Assembly: GCF_025567525.1 (NCBI RefSeq) | Contig: NZ_JAOQJY010000017.1 | Coordinates: 1 to 64,000 of the forward strand | Source of the DNA: Gallintestinimicrobium propionicum | GTDB lineage: Bacteria; Bacillota; Clostridia; Lachnospirales; Lachnospiraceae | DNA: 64,000 bases | Direction of reading: 5' to 3' | Shown here: piece by piece, positions 52,101-60,008 of the stretch | Numbering within the stretch: the first letter of the stretch is position 1 | How the letters are laid out: every line of letters begins with the position of its first letter | Program-made: the position numbers and the translations under genes | Notes under the pieces: generated by a model | The model's database searches: none | The model's input: the letters and a program-made list of their open reading frames with translations, nothing else | Told to the model about the DNA's origin: nothing

Positions 52101-55100
52101 CCTTCGATTGGGGAGCCGATCTGGACTTATACAGGGCTTACAGAAGACATGGTGCCGGTGAATGAGTATTATCTGGAACACCCGGAAATGATGCTTGGGA
52201 AAATGGTCTGGTTTGAACAGTTTTTCGGGAAAGATTCCAAATATACAGCCCTGGTCAATGAAGCGGAAGACTTTGACCTGGAAAAAGGAATTTTGGACGC
52301 AGTTGGAGAGCTTCCTAAAAACTGTTATGAAGAAAGCATAGCAGAAAAAAAGAAGGAAGAGCAGGACGTCTTAGCTGCTTCTCCAGAGATACCTAATTAT
52401 ACGTTTACGGTGATACAGGACGAAGTATATTACCGGGAAGGGGAGTCTTTATACCGGAGCCAGGTAAAGGAAAGTGTGAAGCGTCGGATACGTGCCATGC
52501 ATAAGATCCGCCTTCTGGTGCGTGAAATTTTACAGATACAGCAGGAAAATTGTTCTGACCAGGAACTGAAAAAGGCACAGGAACAGTTAAACCGTTTGTA
52601 TGATGCCTTTGTGAAAACGCATGGATATTTCTGTGACCGGACAAATAAAATGGCGTTCCGGCAGGACAATGATTATCCCCTGCTTTCTTCCCTGGAAGTG
52701 GTTGACGAGGACAAAAATGTAACCAAAGCTGATATTTTTTACAAAAGGACCATACGCCCCAGAGATGTGATAGACAAAGTGGAAAATGCCCAGGAAGCAT
52801 TGCATATCAGTCTGTCAGAATATAACCGGGTGGATATTCCCTATATGCTCTCTCTTTATCCGGGAAACAGGAAAGAAATGCTCCAGGAATTAAAAGGGTT
52901 AATCTACCAGAACCCGGTACTGGCAAAAGAAGAAGATCCCAATGCAGGGTGGGAAACCGCAGATGAGTATTTAAGCGGCAATGTGCGGCAGAAGCTCCGT
53001 ACTGCTAGGATTTATGCGCAGAATAATCCCTTGTTTGTAGACAACGTGGAAGCACTGGAAAAGGTACAGCCAAAAGAACTGACAGCGCCTGAGATCAGTG
53101 TAAAACTGGGAACAACCTGGATTGAAAATGAGGATTACGAACAGTTTATCTATGAGCTTTTGGAAATCCCGGAGAGCAACCAGAGAAACTATTGCGCTCA
53201 TAGTGGCCATGCCCTCAAGATTGAGCGCTTAGATGCAGATATGTCTTACCATATTGACAGGGGAAACTTTTTTGGAGGAACCATTCGTACCAGACAAACC
53301 TATGGCACAAGATTTATGGATGCGATCAGCATTATAGAGGAACTGTTAAACAGCCGGATTGTGACCATAAGGGATCGGGTGCAGGAAGGGGAAAAAATAC
53401 GTTATGTGATCAATCGGAAGGAAACCATGCTTGCCAGGGATAAGGCGGAGCAGATAAAAGAAGCCTTCCGGGACTGGATTTTTAAGGAGCCGGAGCGCAG
53501 AAAAAAATATGTGGATTTTTACAATGAAACCTTTAACTGCGACAGACAACGAAGCTATGATGGCTCTTATTTAAAACTGCCGGGACTGAACCCTCTGCTA
53601 AAGCTGCGTCCTTATCAGAAAAATGCTGTGGCAAGGGCATTGCTGTGTGGAGGAAATACCTTGCTTGCCCATACGGTAGGCGCTGGTAAATCTCTGGAAA
53701 TGATCTGCATCTGTATGGAGATGAGGAGGCTGGGGCTGGCAACGAAACCCCTTCTTACCGTTCCGAACCACCTGACCTTCCAGATGGGAGCAGAATTTTT
53801 GCGCGCCTACCCAGATGCGAAGATCCTGATTACCAGAAAAGAAGATTTTCAGAAGGAAAACCGCAGGCGTATGATTGCCAGAATGGCAACAGGGGATTAT
53901 GACTGTATTATTATTGGCCATACTCAGTTCCAACGAATTGCCATTTCCCCTGACCGGCAAAGAGCCATGATGGAAGAGCAGGCAGAGCAACTGGTAGAAG
54001 CCATTAACCGGGCAAGGGAAGAAGAGGGAAAGAACTGGTCCATAAAGCAGATGGAAAGCAGAAAGAAAAAACTGCTAGAGAAAATCGAAGAACTGAACAA
54101 TGAAGAAATCAAAGATGATGTGATGTACTTTGAAGAAACGGGCGTAGACGCCTTATTTGTAGACGAAGCACACCTGTTCAAGAACTTGGAAGTTTTTACG
54201 AAAATGAACAATGTTGCGGGCCTGGGTTCCAGCGGTTCCCAGAGGGCTATGGATATGCGAATGAAAATCCAGTATATCAACGAAAAAAATCAGGGAAGGG
54301 GCGTCATTATGGCAACGGGAACCCCTTTGTCAAATTCTATGGTGGAACTTTATGTGATGCAGTTATATCTGCAGGAAAGGCGGCTTCACGAAAAGGGGAT
54401 TTACCATTTTGATGCATGGGCTTCTGTGTTTGGGGAAGTTACCAGTTCCCTGGAATTGGCACCGGAGGGTACCGGTTACCGGATGCGGACCAGGTTTAAT
54501 AAGTTTATCAATCTGCCGGAACTGATACACCTGTTTAAAGAAGTGGCAGACATCATTCTGCCTGATATGCTGGATATTAAGCGGCCAGAATTAAAGGACG
54601 GAAAATATAAGGTTATAGTATCGGAAGCCTCTGATTATGTCAAAGAACGTATGCAGGAAATGGTGGAAAGGGCAGAAGCAATCCATAGAGGTGTGGTAGA
54701 TCCAAAGGACGACAATATGCTCCGGATTACCGGGGAAGCAAGGCTCTTGGGTACAGATTCCCGGCTTTTGGACAGTTATGCTTCGGTAGATTCGGATTCC
54801 AAACTGAATAAAGCAGTAGAAAACATTTACCAGGAATATGTACAGTCCCAGGAACAGAAAGGAACCCAGATTGTCTTTTCGGATATTGGGACACCCGGAC
54901 CTGGAAAAGCATTTACCGTCTATGATTATTTAAAACAGGAACTGATTACCAGAGGTGTTCCAGAGGAAGAAATCTGCTTTATCCATGATGCAAAAACAGA
55001 TGAACAGAGGGACCGCATGTTTTCCGATGTCAGAGCCGGAAGGAAACGGATTATTATAGGAAGTACCGAAAAACTGGGGGTAGGAACCAATATCCAGACC

Positions 55101-56060
55101 AGAATGGTGGCGGCTCATCATATCGACTGTCCCTGGAAACCCTCTGATATTGAACAGCGGGAAGGGCGTATTATCCGCCAGGGGAATGAAAATGAGGAAG
55201 TCAATATTTACCGCTATGTAACAAAGGGTTCTTTTGATGCTTATTTATGGGGCATTGTAGAAACAAAACAGCGGTTTATCAGCCAGGTATTTACCAGCCG
55301 GGAACTGGCAAGGATCTGTGAGGATATAGATGAAACCGTACTAAACTTTGCAGAGATTAAAGCGGTAGCTTCTGAAAATCCCCTGATCATGGAAAAAATA
55401 CAAGTAGATAATGAAGTAGCACGTCTGAGAATTTTAAAAGCTGCACATGAAGGGAAAAGGTTTGCCCTGCAAGATGCGGTCACTTTCCAGTATCCGAAAA
55501 GGATAGAAAGTCTGAAGGGAGAACTGCAATTACTTCAAAAGGATTTGGAGCGCAGGAACCAGGCTATGGAAGTACAACCGGGGTTTGCAATCACGCTGCA
55601 GGGAAAAGTTTATGAGAAACACAAAGAAGCAGGCGAAGTTCTGCGTGGGATTATAGAAGGAGTGACGGCTTTTACCAGGTACGAAGTCGGTATGTATAAG
55701 GGGTTTCAGGTATCTGTTCAGAATGATATGCTGGGGCCGAGCTTGTTCCTTCAGGGAGAGAAGGAGTATAGTGTGGAGTTAAAAAGCAGTGACTCCGGCA
55801 ACATGGTTCGTATAGAAAACCGCTTGAATGCCCTTGATAAAGCAGTGGAGGAGGTTCAAAAAGAAATTAAGACCTGCGAAAATGAGATAAAAAATGCAAA
55901 GCAGGAATATGAAAAGCCCTTCCCGTATGAGGAGCTTTTAAAAGAGAATATTACCCGGCAGATGGAGATTGATGCAGAACTGGAAATCAAGGACCAGGAG
56001 GAGTGTGTGGAAGTGCAGGAGGAAACTAAAAATCTTCCATGCCAGACAGCAGTTCGGTAA
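49173..56060 (+). CDS. Giant N6-methylase/SNF2-type helicase fusion
   Basis: 2,295 residues. ArdC-like N-terminal region (about 10-230: FCMGRLYQLDFLNTCMVYAQ, ARGSKGIAVFPSK), then a disordered R/D/G/Q-rich linker (about 245-400). An N6-adenine methylase-like domain at about 790-960 has FYTPPEVVRGVYKAL, LEPAMGIGNFFHGLP and the NPPF-type motif GNVPFG. A superfamily 2 helicase covers about 1,480-2,010: Walker A HTVGAGKSLEM, DEAH box LFVDEAHLFKN, ATGTPLSNS and motif VI QREGRIIRQGNE. Coiled-coil tail. Such proteins are characteristic of Tn1549-like elements and probably protect or process transferred DNA. Another gene is embedded in the linker. Confidence 0.9.
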   Translation: MKHITKVRELYEETIHWISESEDSWKNFLFCMGRLYQLDFLNTCMVYAQRPDASVLAGYDAWLEMDLPVARGSKGIAVFPSKIFGEGVTHVYDIQDVKGQGIRPWNWQVNGTNRRLLARELFPEIYEQEKKFKNSLDAFTRTNVWFMIEEEYEILKSLQKLAVLTGEGQEVKENQITEFLVNSVCYAVESRCGIRDDTLDFSFICGFSENEEVLYRTGRLVSHLSGRIVLQIARTMKNIDLERRQYYGRDRRNPVQGNEWRTDTSLRGRDERGEDTGVPEPLRQDRSTGNEENGPGTIRNDAPVRETDGAAYENPDRSGGIPRETGRKSSEDLDQRGQDRPLQYVGNDQPSDTGGHGSAETGYGGDHSPQDRIKQEKTEEDTEKGTASAVPFLSGEIEPAQPENWQKEKILLEMTGQEIPYKIYEFYRNNPEETDREAYLYELYGDVKREAHTKDGILTAESGSSGFYILWSEGTSMKEAFWYWDEVSLEIGKRIEKGTYLPLLSVSEEALENGEETEEETLQPEKVQEVIEEKEPIPLEEIGIAFYKQNIQADILKKMLCLVYTTNQLPEEKDHFLKMLLLREVPEGQPYYLVRTEHGSYELCIQENGIKITLPESQDFLQELSWDQFGGLTAHLAEEDQIAYTEDSETLEQQENMYRLLPWFPALWEEYSEILKKEELWQEGRTSVQTEGKVEAGDYYYPEGWLQFTGGDKSRYQKNIRAIRILKTLEQEERNATKEEQEILAGYVGWGGLPNAFNSKRPEWKKEYQELKELLTAEEYAQARASVNSSFYTPPEVVRGVYKALEQFGFQKGKILEPAMGIGNFFHGLPENMQKSQLYGVEIDAISGRIAQKLHPSASIQIKGFEKTEFEDNSFDVIVGNVPFGDFRLYDPRYKKMKLKVHDYFIRKSLDLLRPGGILAVVTSKGTLDKNDSTVRKNLAEQADLLGAVRLPADSFGKSANTAVTSDLLFFQKKAEPSIGEPIWTYTGLTEDMVPVNEYYLEHPEMMLGKMVWFEQFFGKDSKYTALVNEAEDFDLEKGILDAVGELPKNCYEESIAEKKKEEQDVLAASPEIPNYTFTVIQDEVYYREGESLYRSQVKESVKRRIRAMHKIRLLVREILQIQQENCSDQELKKAQEQLNRLYDAFVKTHGYFCDRTNKMAFRQDNDYPLLSSLEVVDEDKNVTKADIFYKRTIRPRDVIDKVENAQEALHISLSEYNRVDIPYMLSLYPGNRKEMLQELKGLIYQNPVLAKEEDPNAGWETADEYLSGNVRQKLRTARIYAQNNPLFVDNVEALEKVQPKELTAPEISVKLGTTWIENEDYEQFIYELLEIPESNQRNYCAHSGHALKIERLDADMSYHIDRGNFFGGTIRTRQTYGTRFMDAISIIEELLNSRIVTIRDRVQEGEKIRYVINRKETMLARDKAEQIKEAFRDWIFKEPERRKKYVDFYNETFNCDRQRSYDGSYLKLPGLNPLLKLRPYQKNAVARALLCGGNTLLAHTVGAGKSLEMICICMEMRRLGLATKPLLTVPNHLTFQMGAEFLRAYPDAKILITRKEDFQKENRRRMIARMATGDYDCIIIGHTQFQRIAISPDRQRAMMEEQAEQLVEAINRAREEEGKNWSIKQMESRKKKLLEKIEELNNEEIKDDVMYFEETGVDALFVDEAHLFKNLEVFTKMNNVAGLGSSGSQRAMDMRMKIQYINEKNQGRGVIMATGTPLSNSMVELYVMQLYLQERRLHEKGIYHFDAWASVFGEVTSSLELAPEGTGYRMRTRFNKFINLPELIHLFKEVADIILPDMLDIKRPELKDGKYKVIVSEASDYVKERMQEMVERAEAIHRGVVDPKDDNMLRITGEARLLGTDSRLLDSYASVDSDSKLNKAVENIYQEYVQSQEQKGTQIVFSDIGTPGPGKAFTVYDYLKQELITRGVPEEEICFIHDAKTDEQRDRMFSDVRAGRKRIIIGSTEKLGVGTNIQTRMVAAHHIDCPWKPSDIEQREGRIIRQGNENEEVNIYRYVTKGSFDAYLWGIVETKQRFISQVFTSRELARICEDIDETVLNFAEIKAVASENPLIMEKIQVDNEVARLRILKAAHEGKRFALQDAVTFQYPKRIESLKGELQLLQKDLERRNQAMEVQPGFAITLQGKVYEKHKEAGEVLRGIIEGVTAFTRYEVGMYKGFQVSVQNDMLGPSLFLQGEKEYSVELKSSDSGNMVRIENRLNALDKAVEEVQKEIKTCENEIKNAKQEYEKPFPYEELLKENITRQMEIDAELEIKDQEECVEVQEETKNLPCQTAVR
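49912..50292 (+). CDS. tnpV: TnpV-like gene overprinted in the helicase gene
   Basis: 126 residues in the +1 frame inside the helicase ORF. ATG 49912 has a perfect AAAGGAGG (49897-49904) seven bases upstream. The protein (GIQYREMNGVQIPVLEGV, SLNRYGRIAAQEMKRTDQAQ, YEMMLLSGKLMERLMKIQ, then a helical end) has the YGR...Y...LLLSGKL...H/RL layout of the transposon-encoded TnpV family. Over the same bases the host frame encodes an R/D/G/Q-rich low-complexity linker, as expected when the second frame dictates the bases. TnpV's role is not known. Confidence 0.75.
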   Translation: MEGIAGIQYREMNGVQIPVLEGVMSEEKILASLNRYGRIAAQEMKRTDQAQYEMMLLSGKLMERLMKIQTEAEEYHEKLAESLLKTWTREDRTDPYNTLEMTNLRIQADMEAQKQVMEEIIHPRIG

Positions 56061-56091
56061 CGAAAAATAGAGTAGAAAAGGAGATCACAAT

Positions 56092-56700
56092 ATGGAATAT
56101 AATATCAGAGTATATAAACCGGAATTGAAACAGGAAGAAGGAAAAATCAATAACCTGAAAGGATTTGCTACCATTACCTTTGATGAGGCCTTCTGTGTGA
56201 AAAGCCTTGCAATTAAAGAGTCCTCGAAAGGAAATCTGTATCTCGATATGCCCCGTTACAGAGATTATGAAACAGGGGAGTATGTTCCTTTTTTCCGGTT
56301 TACGGATAAGGAATTTCAAAAGGAAGTGTTGGATACCGTAAGGGAAGCCTATGAGAATATGACAGAAACGAAAACAGACTGTAAGGGCTGTTGGGGAGAG
56401 GAAGAGCTGTATTACAATCTGAGTGTAAATCCGGTACAGGGAAGCGATACATTTAAGGCAGATGTAGCCATTCGTCTGCAGGACGTATTGGCAATCCAGC
56501 AGCTTCATGTGATCCAGGCATGGAACGGAAAAACTTTTGTAGGTATGCCTCAGAAAAATTCTGCAAAAGGAGAGAGGGAGGATATTGCCCATGCAGTCAA
56601 TGCAGAATTTAAGGCAGATCTGGAAAGTGCAATCATGGACGAATACAATAAAAAGATGGAATATGCCAAAAGCCAGAAACAGCAGCGAAGAGGGAGATAG
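56092..56700 (+). CDS. SpoVG-like protein with two domains
   Basis: 202 residues, AAAGGAG upstream. Two copies of a SpoVG-like fold: YNIRVYKPELKQEEGKINNL, FATITFDEAFCVKSLAIKES, LYLDMPRYRD (1-75) and LSVNPVQGSDTFKADVAI, LQDVLAIQQLHVIQAWNGKT, EREDIAHAVNAEFKADLESA (100-190). SpoVG proteins bind nucleic acids and regulate transcription or septation. Confidence 0.75.
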   Translation: MEYNIRVYKPELKQEEGKINNLKGFATITFDEAFCVKSLAIKESSKGNLYLDMPRYRDYETGEYVPFFRFTDKEFQKEVLDTVREAYENMTETKTDCKGCWGEEELYYNLSVNPVQGSDTFKADVAIRLQDVLAIQQLHVIQAWNGKTFVGMPQKNSAKGEREDIAHAVNAEFKADLESAIMDEYNKKMEYAKSQKQQRRGR

Positions 56701-56778
56701 GAGCGATTCATAAAAAGACTGGTATTTTTGGAACAATAATGGTAGAATGAAGGAAATATCAGCATGGGAGGAAACAGT

Positions 56779-57018
56779 ATGCCAAGACGTAAAAAAGTAG
56801 AAAATCTTTCTCTTGAAGAAATGCTTATGAAGACAGAGCAGGAGATTAAAACAACAGAGGCAGAATTAAAAGAACTGCGTTTGAAAGCAAAAGAACTTAG
56901 GAAGAAGATTGAAGATAAACAGAAAGATGAAATCTTTAGCGCCTTACTTGCTTCCGGAAAAACAGTGGAAGAGGTCATGACATATTTAAAATCCGGTAAT
57001 GAAGAAAAAGCGGAATAA
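56779..57018 (+). CDS. Small conserved coiled-coil protein
   Basis: 79 residues from ATG 56779, since GGGAGG directly precedes it (an ATG at 56764 overlaps that site). PRRKKVENLSLEEMLMKTEQ then a heptad-rich coiled coil (about 12-50) and SALLASGKTVEEVMTYLKSG. It is the last backbone-like gene before the AT-rich block. Confidence 0.65.
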   Translation: MPRRKKVENLSLEEMLMKTEQEIKTTEAELKELRLKAKELRKKIEDKQKDEIFSALLASGKTVEEVMTYLKSGNEEKAE

Positions 57019-57026
57019 AATAAAGG

Positions 57027-57067
57027 AAAATGCCGTTACGGGTGATAAACCTGTAGCGGCATTTTTT
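57027..57067 (+). terminator. Rho-independent terminator
   Basis: AAAATGCCG...CGGCATTTT with inner pairs TAC/GTA and GGT/ACC, then TTTTTT. It insulates the epipeptide operon from the element backbone; the first regulator half-site begins two bases later. Confidence 0.85.
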
Positions 57068-57068
57068 G

Positions 57069-57129
57069 TGGTCATAAAAATAATATTTGGTGGACAAAAA
57101 TAACTATTATTTGTATTGAGTGCTATACT
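57069..57129 (+). promoter_or_regulatory. epeX promoter with LytTR-type direct repeats
   Basis: TGGTCA (57069-57074) and TGGACA (57091-57096) are in direct repeat with a 22-base period, and TATACT (57124-57129) is a good -10 exactly 33 bases after the second repeat. No good -35 is present, as in activator-dependent promoters. The agrB promoter shows the same layout (61966, 61988, 62021). The 9-mer-like repeats two helical turns apart are typical of AgrA/LytTR regulators. A 5' leader of roughly 170 bases (57136-57308) precedes the first precursor gene and holds no gene I can support. Confidence 0.75.
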
Positions 57130-57308
57130 ACAAAACATCTAATACATATGGATTAGGAATAAACACAGGGAGGTAAGAAATACATCAATGGTTTCAGAGA
57201 AAACAAGAAGTCCCACAAAAATATATTAAGCAAAAGGGAATAGAAATTTTGAAAACACTGTAAAGTGTAAAAAATAGTTAGTGAAAAGAAGAAAGGTTGG
57301 GTATAAAA

Positions 57309-57458
57309 ATGAAAATTAACGATTTTAAAGAAAACAATGAAAATAAAAAGGAAGTTATGGAGAAAAAGATGGAAGCCTTAAAGCTGGAAAATATCAATAG
57401 TATGTGGTATTTCATTGTTGCAACTCTTAAGGCAGTTGTTGGTAGTAAGGGACACTAA
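57309..57458 (+). CDS. epeX: Epipeptide precursor 1
   Basis: A 49-residue peptide too short for routine gene finding. The N-terminal leader (KINDFKENNENKKEVMEKKM, AALK-type helix) ends in NSM, and the core begins at W33: WYFIVATLKAVVGSKGH. Bacillus subtilis YydF/EpeX is also 49 residues with cleavage before W33 and mature peptide WYFVKSKENRWILGSGH (from memory). By that alignment Ile36 and Val44 would be the residues converted to D-forms. The neighbourhood (radical SAM enzyme, M50 protease, ABC pair) supports this fully. Predicted to be a membrane-active peptide against Gram-positive bacteria. Confidence 0.92.
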   Translation: MKINDFKENNENKKEVMEKKMEALKLENINSMWYFIVATLKAVVGSKGH

Positions 57459-57491
57459 TAAAAAAATTGATTTAAAATGGAGGAATTAGAG

Positions 57492-57641
57492 ATGAAAATT
57501 AATGAATTTAAAGAAAATAACGAAACAAAAAAAGAGGTTATGGATCAGAAAATGGAGGCCTTAAAACTGGAAAATATTAACAGCATGTGGTACTTCATTG
57601 TCGCTACCCTTAAAGCTGTCGTTGGTAGTAAAGGACACTAA
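57492..57641 (+). CDS. epeX: Epipeptide precursor 2
   Basis: A second 49-residue precursor, GGAGG eight to nine bases before ATG 57492. The core is identical to that of precursor 1 in all 17 residues, yet eight of the 17 codons differ synonymously and none changes the amino acid. The leader differs at four places (D5E, N12T, E18D, K19Q), all conservative or mild. The pattern shows an old duplication held by selection on the core. Probably raises the amount of peptide made. Confidence 0.92.
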   Translation: MKINEFKENNETKKEVMDQKMEALKLENINSMWYFIVATLKAVVGSKGH

Positions 57642-57685
57642 ATATAAAAAGACGAGAGATTTGTAGACTTATCATATTTTATGAG

Positions 57686-57732
57686 AAATAGGTGTTTATA
57701 GAATGCTTCATATATTTTATAAACACCTATTT
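57686..57732 (+). promoter_or_regulatory. Long perfect hairpin between precursors and transporter genes
   Basis: AAATAGGTGTTTATA (57686-57700) and TATAAACACCTATTT (57718-57732) form a perfect 15-bp stem with a 17-base loop. It has no strong T run. Such hairpins after precursor genes usually act as partial terminators or RNA stabilisers, giving more precursor than enzyme. It ends 15 bases before the epeA start. Confidence 0.65.
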
Positions 57733-57747
57733 GGAAAGGATACTGCA

Positions 57748-58377
57748 ATGAAACTGATTAATTATAGTTTGAAAGTAGGGAAAAAAAAGCTACTTGAAAA
57801 TGTAAACATTTCATTTGATAAGAAATATATAAACCATATTTTAGGAAGCAATGGCGCTGGAAAATCAAGTTTTGCTAAAACATGTGTAGGAATGTTAGAA
57901 TTTGAGGGAAAAATTGAAGAAAATCAGGAGGCAATTCTTATTGGAAGCAGTAGTAATATTCCGGCAGAGTTTACTCTTGATGATGTGATAAAATTATTAA
58001 AAAAGAAATTTGAAGCACAGAAAATTATGGGTTTATATGACCTGTTAAAATTAAATAAAGTATCTAAAAACTTGCAAATCAAGAAGATGAGTGATGGTCA
58101 GAAGCAAAAAATAAAATTATTGGCGTTTTTATCAGCAGACCCTAAAGTGATTATATTAGATGAATTTACAAATGCTTTGGATAAAAATAGTTCTATAGAT
58201 TTGTATGAATTCCTTATGGAATATAAGAAAACTCATGAAGCGGTTATTATCAATATTACACATAATTTATCTGATTTAGAATATATGGAAGGGAAATACT
58301 ATTATATTAACAATCTGGAAATTACAGAAATTGCTTCTAAAGACGAGATTGTAGCTATGTATATAAGGGGGGAATAA
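57748..58377 (+). CDS. epeA: Epipeptide ABC transporter, ATPase subunit
   Basis: 209 residues from ATG 57748 (GGAAAGG upstream; a longer frame upstream runs through the hairpin). Walker A GSNGAGKS (33-40), signature MSDGQKQKIKLL, Walker B VIILDEFTNALD and H-loop NITHN. It corresponds to YydI in B. subtilis. With the permease encoded next it should export the mature peptide or protect the producer. A one-base gap to the permease gene implies coupling. Confidence 0.85.
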   Translation: MKLINYSLKVGKKKLLENVNISFDKKYINHILGSNGAGKSSFAKTCVGMLEFEGKIEENQEAILIGSSSNIPAEFTLDDVIKLLKKKFEAQKIMGLYDLLKLNKVSKNLQIKKMSDGQKQKIKLLAFLSADPKVIILDEFTNALDKNSSIDLYEFLMEYKKTHEAVIINITHNLSDLEYMEGKYYYINNLEITEIASKDEIVAMYIRGE

Positions 58378-58378
58378 T

Positions 58379-59086
58379 ATGGAAATAAGAAAAAATATAA
58401 AAAATCACTTTTTTTTATTTTATTTACTTACTGTAGCAATCTGTTTTGTTCTAGGATATGTACTACTTGTAAGTCTGGATAAGATTTCCAATCCGACAAT
58501 TAGTGAGCTATACGTTAGCATTTATACGGTAATCACACAGTTTGGAATGCTTATTTTTCCAGTATTGATTATTCAGTCTTTTGTATCAGATTACAAAAAT
58601 AAAAATATCCTATTTTATAAACTTATGGGATACAATTGGCTTCGCTATTTTTTGACAAAAATTGTGGTGATATTAGCTTGGATGAGTATTATTGTTTTTG
58701 GTGGAGTTATAGGTATAAGTATTGTGTATCAGGATTTCTCTTATACTTTGGCAACTTTGTTCTACTTCGAAAGTGCAATTATTTATGAAATATTATTGGC
58801 AAGTATGTGGGGATTTTTGTTTAAAAGTGTTATTGGAGCCTATGTAGTAAATTTTGCTTTTTGGTTATTTTCAATGGTGGCTTCGATTGCTAACCCCAAA
58901 TTGAGCTTTTTGGTTAGGTATGACGCTTCAAATCCTGTTTTCATAAAGTTTAACCAGTACTTTAATACACGAAATAGCGATTATTTGATGATTCAAGAAA
59001 ATATTTTATATTCAATAGCATTATTTGCTACTGTATTATGTATAATTTTTATTTTTAGAAGGAGATGGGAAAAAAATGGAATTTAA
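58379..59086 (+). CDS. epeB: Epipeptide ABC transporter, permease subunit
   Basis: 235 residues with about six membrane helices (for example FFLFYLLTVAICFVLGYVLL, IVVILAWMSIIVFGGVIGIS, ILYSIALFATVLCIIFIF). AAGGGGGGA upstream. ABC-2-like permease of YydJ size. Forms the export or immunity transporter with EpeA. Overlaps the radical SAM gene by 11 bases. Confidence 0.8.
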   Translation: MEIRKNIKNHFFLFYLLTVAICFVLGYVLLVSLDKISNPTISELYVSIYTVITQFGMLIFPVLIIQSFVSDYKNKNILFYKLMGYNWLRYFLTKIVVILAWMSIIVFGGVIGISIVYQDFSYTLATLFYFESAIIYEILLASMWGFLFKSVIGAYVVNFAFWLFSMVASIANPKLSFLVRYDASNPVFIKFNQYFNTRNSDYLMIQENILYSIALFATVLCIIFIFRRRWEKNGI

Positions 59087-60008
59087 AGGATGTGGAATTT
59101 TATTAACTGAAAATTGTAATGCAAGATGTAAAATGTGTTGTGACTCAAGAGGGCTTGTAAGAGGTAAAACTCTTACAATAGAGGAATTAGATTTGATTCT
59201 AAAAAATATTAAGGAATGTCCGTCTATAGATCTCATTGGTGTGACTGGCGGTGAACCTATGCTATATCCTGATTTGGTAGAGCATATAATTAATTTTGAT
59301 TATGGTAGAAAAGTTGGAATTACAATTAAAACTAATGGATTCTGGGGAAAGGACATCAATAAGGCAAGAAATTTTATTGAAAGAAATAAATCTAAGATAA
59401 AAATGATTTCCTTTAGTTATGATCAATTTCATAAGGAATTTATTGATTTGCAGAATATCTTAAATATTGTAGATATTGCAAATGATTTAGAGGTAAGTAC
59501 GGAAATTGTTGGTTGCTTCTTAAAAGATGGTATTCAGCCAGGTGATATTATCAATGAGATGGGGGAACATGCCTTTAAGACAAATTATGCATATCAACCA
59601 GTTATTAATACCGGATCAGCAGAGATATTTTCTGATTCCCAGTTTATAAAAGTTATTGATTTGAAGAAACATGAAGCGCGCTGTATTGGACTTTTAGATC
59701 GAACATTATTGATTAATGCAAAGTTAGAAGTATATCCATGTTGCTCACAAGTCGTAGAAAATACGCTTTTATTAATGGGAAATTTACATGAAGAGAGCTT
59801 GAGTGCAATCATTCAGTCTATAGATTATAATAAGGTTTTACATAAAATCTATACAGAAGGTTTTACACCATTTTTGGAATTATTAAAGAAAAAGAATATA
59901 GAATATCCGCAGAGTTTGACTTCTCCGTGTGAGCTATGTGGATTTTTATTTAAAGATGATTGGTTTTTAAGATTGCTGAAGGAAGAAGGATATTTTGAAA
60001 ATATTTAA
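59076..60008 (+). CDS. epeE: Radical SAM peptide epimerase (YydG-like)
   Basis: 310 residues, close to YydG. The radical SAM cluster motif is C14xxxC18xxC21 (LTENCNARCKMCCD), the SAM-binding motif is VTGGEPMLYPD (56-66). Later Cys residues C203, C222, C223, C285 and C288 are placed to hold an auxiliary [4Fe-4S] cluster and to supply the thiol hydrogen; C223 coincides with the number I recall for the hydrogen-donor Cys of YydG. The enzyme should abstract an alpha-hydrogen and return it from the other side, converting L- to D-residues in the precursor core. Confidence 0.88.
   Translation: MEFKGCGILLTENCNARCKMCCDSRGLVRGKTLTIEELDLILKNIKECPSIDLIGVTGGEPMLYPDLVEHIINFDYGRKVGITIKTNGFWGKDINKARNFIERNKSKIKMISFSYDQFHKEFIDLQNILNIVDIANDLEVSTEIVGCFLKDGIQPGDIINEMGEHAFKTNYAYQPVINTGSAEIFSDSQFIKVIDLKKHEARCIGLLDRTLLINAKLEVYPCCSQVVENTLLLMGNLHEESLSAIIQSIDYNKVLHKIYTEGFTPFLELLKKKNIEYPQSLTSPCELCGFLFKDDWFLRLLKEEGYFENI

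Noticed and set aside
57309..57641. Sactipeptide, lanthipeptide or streptide precursors
   Set aside because: The cores have no Cys and no Lys-Gly-Arg streptide motif, and there is no LanM/LanC gene. Length, W33 core start and neighbour genes fit epipeptides far better.
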